A stretch of DNA of 10,445 nt, taken from positions 1 to 10,445 of the forward strand of contig CALKMT010000184.1 in the NCBI GenBank assembly GCA_938091715.1. The letters are read 5' to 3'. Made by a program: the position numbers and the translations under genes. Positions 6,691-10,445 of the stretch are shown here, in pieces (within the stretch, counting starts at the first letter, position 1; the number at the start of each line of letters is the position of its first letter). The stretch is from an uncultured Litorivicinus sp. GTDB taxonomy: Bacteria > Pseudomonadota > Gammaproteobacteria > Pseudomonadales > Litorivicinaceae. A model generated the notes under the pieces. The model searched no databases and was not told the origin of the DNA. It saw nothing but the letters and a program-made list of their open reading frames with translations.

Positions 6691-7634
6691 GCAACAACAT
6701 TCCTGGGTTGGCCCTCCTGATAGGCACGGGCGTTATCGGCCAAAATGGCCACCATTCTTTGTCGAGCTTCACGGGCTAACCATGCCGAATGCGGGGTCAC
6801 GATCAGGTTCGGCCGGGGCGTCAACAGCGGATGATCCGCCGGCGGCGGTTCCTGGGTCAGAACATCCATGCCCGCGCCGCCCAGGTGTCCCGAGTCCAGC
6901 CCCGCCAACAGGGCCTGCTCGTTGACGATGCCACCCCGGGCGGTGTTAATAATGAAGGCCCCCGGCCGCATCTTGGCAATCTCGGGTGCGCCGATCAGAT
7001 CTCGCGTCTGATCGGTCAGCAGGCAGTGGACGCTTAGAAAATCCACCTGGGGCAACAACGCATCCAGCGAAAGCCGGCCGGGTCGTCCGCTGCCATCCCG
7101 GTCCCAAATCAACACCTGCATACCAAAGGCCCGGGCCAGGTCGGCCACCGCCTGCCCTAGCTCGCCGGCCCCCAACAACCCCAAGGTCTTTCCGTGTAGC
7201 TCAATCGCTTGGTGCCCCATCAAGCAAAAACGTTCACTTTCAGACCAAGCACCAGCCTGAACATCGGTACGGTAGTTCTCAAATCGAGTGGCCAGGTTCA
7301 GCATCAACATCAGGGTGTGCTGGGCCACACTGGGCGTACCGTAAGCCGTCACGTTGCAGACGGTGACGCCATGGGCCTGGGCGGCGGCTTTGTCGACATT
7401 GTCCGTGCCCGTGGCCGAGACCAGAACCAGCTTTAAATGCGGCAAATCGGCAAAATGTTCGGCCCGAATCGGCACCTTGTTGACCAGCATCACCTCGGCA
7501 TCGCCCATGTTGTGAACCACCGCATCAGGCGTGGTGGCAGGGCAGAGGGTCAGAGTCTCGAAGCAGGCGGATAACTCGGTGGTGTCCAGGTCCTCGGACC
7601 CCATGGAGGCAAAATCAAGAAATACGGCGTGCAT
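6687..7634 (-). CDS. D-2-hydroxyacid dehydrogenase, glycerate dehydrogenase-like
   Basis: A 315-residue NAD(P)-dependent oxidoreductase of the D-isomer-specific 2-hydroxyacid dehydrogenase family. The N-terminus M-H-A-V-F-L-D-F-A and the segment V-N-K-V-P-I (51-56) resemble hydroxypyruvate reductase/glycerate dehydrogenase (HprA). The substrate-binding strand reads S-A-T-G-T-D-N-V-D, the Rossmann loop is G155-A-G-E-L-G160, and the catalytic triad is R233 (N-T-A-R-G-G), E262 (T-Q-E-P-P) and H282 (T-P-H-S-A-W). The likely reaction is reversible reduction of hydroxypyruvate or glyoxylate to D-glycerate or glycolate; the true substrate cannot be read from sequence. A Shine-Dalgarno AGGAA (bases 7641-7645 on the opposite strand) lies six bases before the ATG. 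The amtB terminator lies about 70 bases upstream, so it should have its own promoter, but I could not pick one with confidence. Confidence 0.93.
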   Translation of the reverse strand: MHAVFLDFASMGSEDLDTTELSACFETLTLCPATTPDAVVHNMGDAEVMLVNKVPIRAEHFADLPHLKLVLVSATGTDNVDKAAAQAHGVTVCNVTAYGTPSVAQHTLMLMLNLATRFENYRTDVQAGAWSESERFCLMGHQAIELHGKTLGLLGAGELGQAVADLARAFGMQVLIWDRDGSGRPGRLSLDALLPQVDFLSVHCLLTDQTRDLIGAPEIAKMRPGAFIINTARGGIVNEQALLAGLDSGHLGGAGMDVLTQEPPPADHPLLTPRPNLIVTPHSAWLAREARQRMVAILADNARAYQEGQPRNVVA

Positions 7635-7704
7635 GATGGCTTCCTAGGCAGATGGCCGCAAAGAGTACCATCGGATGCGCGGGATGCCGTTTTTTAGAGG
7701 CAAC

Positions 7705-7731
7705 AAAAAGGGGCCATCAAGGCCCCTTTTT
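7705..7731 (-). terminator. Rho-independent terminator of the glnK-amtB operon
   Basis: A perfect inverted repeat: AAAAAGGGGCC (7705-7715), loop ATCAA, GGCCCCTTTTT (7721-7731). Read on the minus strand it starts 17 bases after the amtB stop codon and forms a GC-rich stem followed by a run of T. The symmetrical A and T tracts make it look bidirectional, but no plus-strand gene ends here. Confidence 0.93.
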
Positions 7732-7747
7732 GCGGATACGGTGAATC

Positions 7748-8977
7748 CTATTTTTTGAACTCGGGATAGGCTTCCATTCCGCATTCGGCCAGATCGACAC
7801 CCTCGTACTCTTCTTCCTCAGAGACTCGGATACCCATGACCATCTTGATCACATACCAGACCACGAAGCTGGCGATAAAGACCCAACCAAAGATGGTGGC
7901 TGCGCCGATCAACTGACCAGAAAAACTCGCGCCATCGTTGGTAAAAGGCACCAATAGCAGACCTAGCAGTCCGACCACACCGTGGACCGAAATAGCACCG
8001 ACCGGATCGTCAATTTTCAGTTTATCCAGGCCAAGGATGGCAAACACCACCAGCACACCGCCCATGGCACCAAACAGGTGGGCCTGCAGTGCGGTCGGTG
8101 TAGAAGGTTCCGCCGTGATCGCAACCAGACCGGCCAAACCGCCGTTCAACGCCATGGTCAGGTCGGCCTTGCCAAACAGAGCACGGGCGGTCAACAGGGC
8201 GGCGACTACACCACCGGCAGCGGCTGCGTTGGTGTTCATAAAGACCACTGCTACCGCGTTGGCGCTTTCGACACTGGCCGTGGCCAACACCGATCCACCG
8301 TTAAAGCCGAACCAGCCCAACCACAGGATAAAGGTACCCAGTGTGGCCAAGGGGAGGTTGGCACCGGGAATCGCGTTAATCTGACCGTTAGGACCGTATT
8401 TGCCCTTACGCGCACCTAGCAGCAAGACACCCGCCAGAGCCGCGCCAGCACCGGCCATGTGCACGATGCCAGAGCCAGCAAAGTCGCTAAACCCAAGATC
8501 GCCTAGGTTGTACATGCCAAACACATCGTTGCCACCCCAGGTCCAGCTACCTTCCATGGGATAGATAAAGCCGGTCATGACCACCGCAAAAATCAGGAAT
8601 GCCCACAGCTTCATACGCTCGGCCACGGCACCCGACACGATCGACATGGCGGTGGCGACGAAGACCACTTGAAAGAAAAAGTCTGCTGAGGGGGCGTAGG
8701 TGGCCGGCTCGGCTTCACCGGTAAAACCGTCACCCGTGATCGAGCTTAAGAAGAAATCGCCACCGTACATAATGGCGTAGCCACTGACGAAGTACATGAT
8801 GCAGGCAATGGCGTACAGGGAAATGTTCTTGGTCAGAATTTCAGTGGTGTTCTTTGCGCGAACCAGGCCCGCTTCGAGCATCGCAAAGCCCGCGGCCATC
8901 CACATGACCAGGGCGCCACAAATCAAAAAATAGAAGGTATCGAGCGCATACTGCAGCTCTAACACAGTGTTTTCCAT
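7748..8977 (-). CDS. amtB: Ammonium channel AmtB
   Basis: An inner membrane Amt/Rh/Mep channel that moves ammonium/ammonia, as a trimer gated from the cytoplasm by GlnK. The 409 residues hold about eleven membrane helices. Family landmarks: the twin pore histidines H173 (G-I-V-H-M-A-G) and H332 (I-S-V-H-G-V-V-G), aromatic pore residues around F102/F106 (F-Q-V-V-F), and a cytoplasmic tail with a G-I-R-V-S-E-E-E motif that typically contacts GlnK. Unlike E. coli AmtB, there is no cleaved signal peptide: the protein opens M-E-N-T-V and the first helix follows directly, as in many other bacterial Amt proteins. The Shine-Dalgarno GGAGAG (opposite-strand bases 8984-8989) lies six bases before the ATG. 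It follows glnK by 44 bases and ends before a strong terminator, so the two form one operon. Confidence 0.97.
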   Translation of the reverse strand: MENTVLELQYALDTFYFLICGALVMWMAAGFAMLEAGLVRAKNTTEILTKNISLYAIACIMYFVSGYAIMYGGDFFLSSITGDGFTGEAEPATYAPSADFFFQVVFVATAMSIVSGAVAERMKLWAFLIFAVVMTGFIYPMEGSWTWGGNDVFGMYNLGDLGFSDFAGSGIVHMAGAGAALAGVLLLGARKGKYGPNGQINAIPGANLPLATLGTFILWLGWFGFNGGSVLATASVESANAVAVVFMNTNAAAAGGVVAALLTARALFGKADLTMALNGGLAGLVAITAEPSTPTALQAHLFGAMGGVLVVFAILGLDKLKIDDPVGAISVHGVVGLLGLLLVPFTNDGASFSGQLIGAATIFGWVFIASFVVWYVIKMVMGIRVSEEEEYEGVDLAECGMEAYPEFKK

Positions 8978-9021
8978 GAGAGTCTCTCCGCAAGGTTGGA
9001 CTTTAAAATTGGATCCGGGGG

Positions 9022-9360
9022 TTACAGGGCTTCTGAGCCAGTCTCGCCGGTACGAATCCGGACGGCTTGCTCTAGGGTGACCACAAAAATCTTGCCGTCG
9101 CCGATCTTGCCGGTGTTGGCCGCCTTTGAGATGGCTTCAACCACGCTGTCGACCTGCTCATCGTCAATGGCCACTTCGATCTTGACCTTGGGAAGGAAGT
9201 CCACGACGTACTCCGCGCCGCGATACAATTCGGTGTGTCCTTTTTGGCGACCAAAGCCTTTTACTTCGGTAACCGTGATGCCCTGCATACCAATCTCGGA
9301 CAATGCCTCGCGGACATCGTCAAGCTTGAAGGGCTTAATGACCGCAGTCACAAGTTTCAT
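9022..9360 (-). CDS. glnK: PII nitrogen signal protein GlnK
   Basis: A 112-residue trimeric PII protein that reads 2-oxoglutarate, ATP/ADP and glutamine status. Landmarks: start M-K-L-V-T-A-V-I-K-P-F-K; the T-loop G-H-T-E-L-Y-R-G-A-E-Y with the uridylylation target Y51; the V-V-D-F-L-P-K segment after it; and the T-G-K-I-G-D-G-K-I-F nucleotide-binding B-loop region (about 83-92). All expected residues are present. Unmodified GlnK plugs AmtB when ammonium is ample; GlnD-type uridylylation releases it under nitrogen limitation. Linkage to amtB marks it as GlnK rather than the constitutive GlnB paralogue. AGGAGA (opposite-strand bases 9366-9371) lies five bases before the ATG. Upstream are a sigma-54 promoter and two NtrC-like sites, so expression should be nitrogen-regulated. 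Confidence 0.97.
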   Translation of the reverse strand: MKLVTAVIKPFKLDDVREALSEIGMQGITVTEVKGFGRQKGHTELYRGAEYVVDFLPKVKIEVAIDDEQVDSVVEAISKAANTGKIGDGKIFVVTLEQAVRIRTGETGSEAL

Positions 9361-9409
9361 AATGTTCTCCTAAACGGATGGCTTTCGATATTTCATCAGA
9401 ACCGACTTT

Positions 9410-9424
9410 GCGAATGCCGTGCCA
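9410..9424 (-). promoter_or_regulatory. Sigma-54 promoter of glnK-amtB
   Basis: On the minus strand the bases read TGGCACG-gcat-TCGC, matching the sigma-54 consensus TGGCACG-N4-TTGC at all but one position. The -24 GG and -12 GC have the correct spacing. Placing the C of GC at -12 puts the transcription start near base 9398, giving a leader of about 38 nucleotides before glnK. Confidence 0.92.
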
Positions 9425-9500
9425 ACCTTGCGGAGTTGCCGGAAAACGGGGCTCTCGGATATGACGAGCCAATATCCTAAACCATTTTGACCAGACAGGC

Positions 9501-9515
9501 GCACCAAAAAAGTCC
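9501..9515 (-). promoter_or_regulatory. NtrC-like binding site 1 (proximal)
   Basis: GCACCAAAAAAGTCC matches the dyad GCACCAAAATGGTGC at 12 of 15 positions, with one perfect half-site and one degenerate half-site. Its centre lies about 110 bases upstream of the predicted sigma-54 start, a normal enhancer distance for NtrC. Confidence 0.68.
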
Positions 9516-9534
9516 TCGTACTTTGGGGCCGAAC

Positions 9535-9549
9535 GCCTCAATTTGGTGC
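9535..9549 (-). promoter_or_regulatory. NtrC-like binding site 2 (distal)
   Basis: GCCTCAATTTGGTGC matches the same dyad at 11 of 15 positions, with the TGGTGC half perfect. The centre is 34 bases from site 1, about three helical turns, and about 144 bases upstream of the predicted start. The pair could bind NtrC dimers cooperatively. Confidence 0.65.
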
Positions 9550-9604
9550 GTCCGGCTGGGTCTTCAGACCTGTGTTTTTATTCAGTAAGCATTCTGTGCC
9601 ATGC

Positions 9605-9610
9605 TAGAGT
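9605..9610 (+). promoter_or_regulatory. Candidate extended -10 for ubiK
   Basis: TAGAGT preceded by TG-C (9602-9604) resembles an extended -10 element. No convincing -35 box is seen (TTCAGT at 9581-9586 is a poor match). It would start transcription near 9617, about 20 bases before the ubiK ATG. This is tentative. Confidence 0.3.
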
Positions 9611-9637
9611 CTCCGCATTAATCAATGGAGCCATGAC

Positions 9638-9868
9638 ATGAATCCAATGGATACGCTGCACCAACTTAGCCAACAAATGATGAGCCAGATGCCCGAACCG
9701 GTGCGTCAACTGTCCGAACAAGCCCAAGCGCAAATGAAAGCGGTGGTGCAACAAAATCTGGCCCAACTGAATCTGGTCAGCCGGGAAGAGTTCGAAGCGC
9801 AAACGCTGTTACTGGAAAAAGCCGAAGCTCGTCTAGCGGCCCTTGAAGCGCGTCTAAACAAAGAATGA
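9638..9868 (+). CDS. ubiK: Ubiquinone biosynthesis accessory factor UbiK
   Basis: A 76-residue protein of the YqiC/BMFP family. The first half is amphipathic and Gln/Met-rich (M-D-T-L-H-Q-L-S-Q-Q-M, then P-E-P-V-R-Q-L). The second half has the family motif N-L-V-S-R-E-E-F-E-A-Q (45-55), then a C-terminal trimeric coiled coil (about 56-76, L-L-L-E-K-A-E-A-R-L-A-A-L-E). Known role: UbiK binds UbiJ and lipids and supports the aerobic steps of ubiquinone biosynthesis; older work described membrane-fusogenic activity. GGAG at 9627-9630 lies seven bases before the ATG. A slightly upstream ATG at 9633 stops after two codons and is not used. It is transcribed divergently from glnK and overlaps the start of comM by ATGA (9865-9868). 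Confidence 0.92.
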   Translation: MNPMDTLHQLSQQMMSQMPEPVRQLSEQAQAQMKAVVQQNLAQLNLVSREEFEAQTLLLEKAEARLAALEARLNKE

Positions 9869-10445
9869 GTCTGGCCCGGGTCGCTAGCCTATGCATTCAG
9901 CCAAGCGGCTTTGCTCCGGCCCGGGTAACGGCACAAATTCAGGGCGGCTTGCCAGAAACCCGAGTGCTTGGGCACCCGCAACAGGCAGCGTTTCGTGATC
10001 GCCTACGGGCCGCCATCAAGGGAGCCGGCTATAAATATCCGGCCTGCCGAGTCACCTTGGATCTGGAATCCATCACCGGGTGCTGGGACAGCGAACACCT
10101 GTTGCCGGCGGCATTGGCCATCCTAAAGGCCACGGATCAGACTCGCGATCCCTGCATCGAACAACACCTATGGCTGGGCCAGCTGACCTTGGATGGAAAA
10201 ATAGAGCCCTCGCCTGCCCCTTGGAGCGCCGCGTGCGGACTGTATCCAAACCTATTGATCGGCGGTCAGGTCACTCACTTACGGCGCCTGGAGGCCATCC
10301 AGGCACGCCCCATAGCCCCGGTGTCGCAACCTTTGACCCTGCCCCCTGGAGCACCCACCGAACTGGCCCGCTGGGTCCTTGGTGGCGGACTGTCGGCCTT
10401 TGTGTATGGCGAGCCTGGGGTGGGCAAATCCCGTGCCCTGTGCGC
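9865..10445 (+). CDS. Divergent ComM/YifB-family AAA+ ATPase, N-terminal part (3' end outside window)
   Basis: The frame opens at the ATG overlapping the ubiK stop and runs to the window edge, giving 193 codons. The start M-S-L-A-R-V, the segment G-G-L-P-E-T-R-V-L-G (27-36), and R-D-R-L-R-A-A-I-K-G-A-G-Y-K-Y-P match the ComM/YifB N-terminal (ChlI/LonC-like) domain. A Walker A motif G-E-P-G-V-G-K-S ends at about 189 (lysine 188). Known ComM is a hexameric helicase that aids branch migration during natural transformation. This copy is unusual: the N-L-A-P-A-D motif is replaced by D-L-E-S-I, the D-L-P-I-A block is degenerate, the usual G-Q-E-x-x-K-R segment before Walker A is not seen, and the inter-domain region is shorter than in E. 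coli. It could be a diverged ComM or a paralogue; Walker B and sensor motifs lie beyond the window. Confidence 0.83.
   Translation, partial: MSLARVASLCIQPSGFAPARVTAQIQGGLPETRVLGHPQQAAFRDRLRAAIKGAGYKYPACRVTLDLESITGCWDSEHLLPAALAILKATDQTRDPCIEQHLWLGQLTLDGKIEPSPAPWSAACGLYPNLLIGGQVTHLRRLEAIQARPIAPVSQPLTLPPGAPTELARWVLGGGLSAFVYGEPGVGKSRALC

Noticed and set aside
7938..8419. Two plus-strand open frames of about 145 codons inside amtB
   Set aside because: They are antisense shadows of the conserved AmtB reading frame, with no recognisable motif; GC-rich coding sequence commonly produces these.
9483..9495. Possible IHF site between the NtrC sites and the sigma-54 promoter
   Set aside because: The region TAAACCATTTTGACC keeps TTGA and part of the AA element but misses the final AT-rich positions, so the match to the IHF consensus is too weak to list as a feature.
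9560..9581. Hairpin GGTC-TTCA-GACC followed by a T-rich run, resembling a terminator
   Set aside because: The stem is only four to five base pairs, the T-run is interrupted and set back, and no plus-strand gene ends upstream.
1..10445. A new defence, secretion or mobile system
   Set aside because: All genes belong to recognised core families in conserved order, with even composition and no repeats, integrases other than XerC, toxins or CRISPR-like arrays.

Overview
This window looks like core chromosome of a moderately GC-rich gammaproteobacterium. The gene order lptM-lysA-dapF-DUF484-xerC-HAD and the block amtB/glnK-ubiK-comM both resemble, from memory, the arrangement around the same genes in Pseudomonas. 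LysA and LptM also look Pseudomonas/Oceanospirillales-like. The sequence alone does not fix the genus. I see no mobile element, CRISPR array, tRNA, rRNA or defence locus.

Region 1 (1-6099, + strand) is a tightly packed string of genes. It begins with the C-terminus of a TolC-family outer membrane channel and a membrane-bound diguanylate cyclase that starts one base after the TolC stop. A minimal LptM lipoprotein gene, lysA, dapF, a DUF484 gene, xerC and a HAD phosphatase (YigB-like) follow. From lptM onward every junction is an overlap, three of them the 4-nt ATGA type. LysA and DapF catalyse the last steps of the meso-diaminopimelate/lysine route, TolC and LptM serve the outer membrane, and XerC resolves chromosome dimers.

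Region 2 (6073-7634, - strand) is a two-gene unit: a glycerate-dehydrogenase-like D-2-hydroxyacid dehydrogenase coupled by an ATGA overlap to a secreted DUF3047 protein. It converges on region 1, and the last 27 bases of the HAD gene overlap the end of the DUF3047 gene.

Region 3 (7705-9549, - strand) is the nitrogen-control operon glnK-amtB. It ends in a strong hairpin terminator and is preceded by a near-consensus sigma-54 promoter. Two NtrC-like sites lie about 110 and 144 bp upstream of the predicted transcription start, almost the geometry of E. coli glnAp2. Under nitrogen limitation NtrC with sigma-54 should switch on the PII protein and the ammonium channel it gates.

Region 4 (9638-10445, + strand) is transcribed divergently from glnK. 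It holds ubiK (ubiquinone biosynthesis accessory factor) and, overlapping it by ATGA, the N-terminal 193 codons of a ComM/YifB-family AAA+ protein. That protein looks divergent and shortened between its N-terminal domain and its Walker A motif.

The most useful observations are the glnA-like enhancer layout, the divergent ComM, the very short and possibly leaderless lptM, and the diguanylate cyclase locked to tolC. No convincing new biological system is present.
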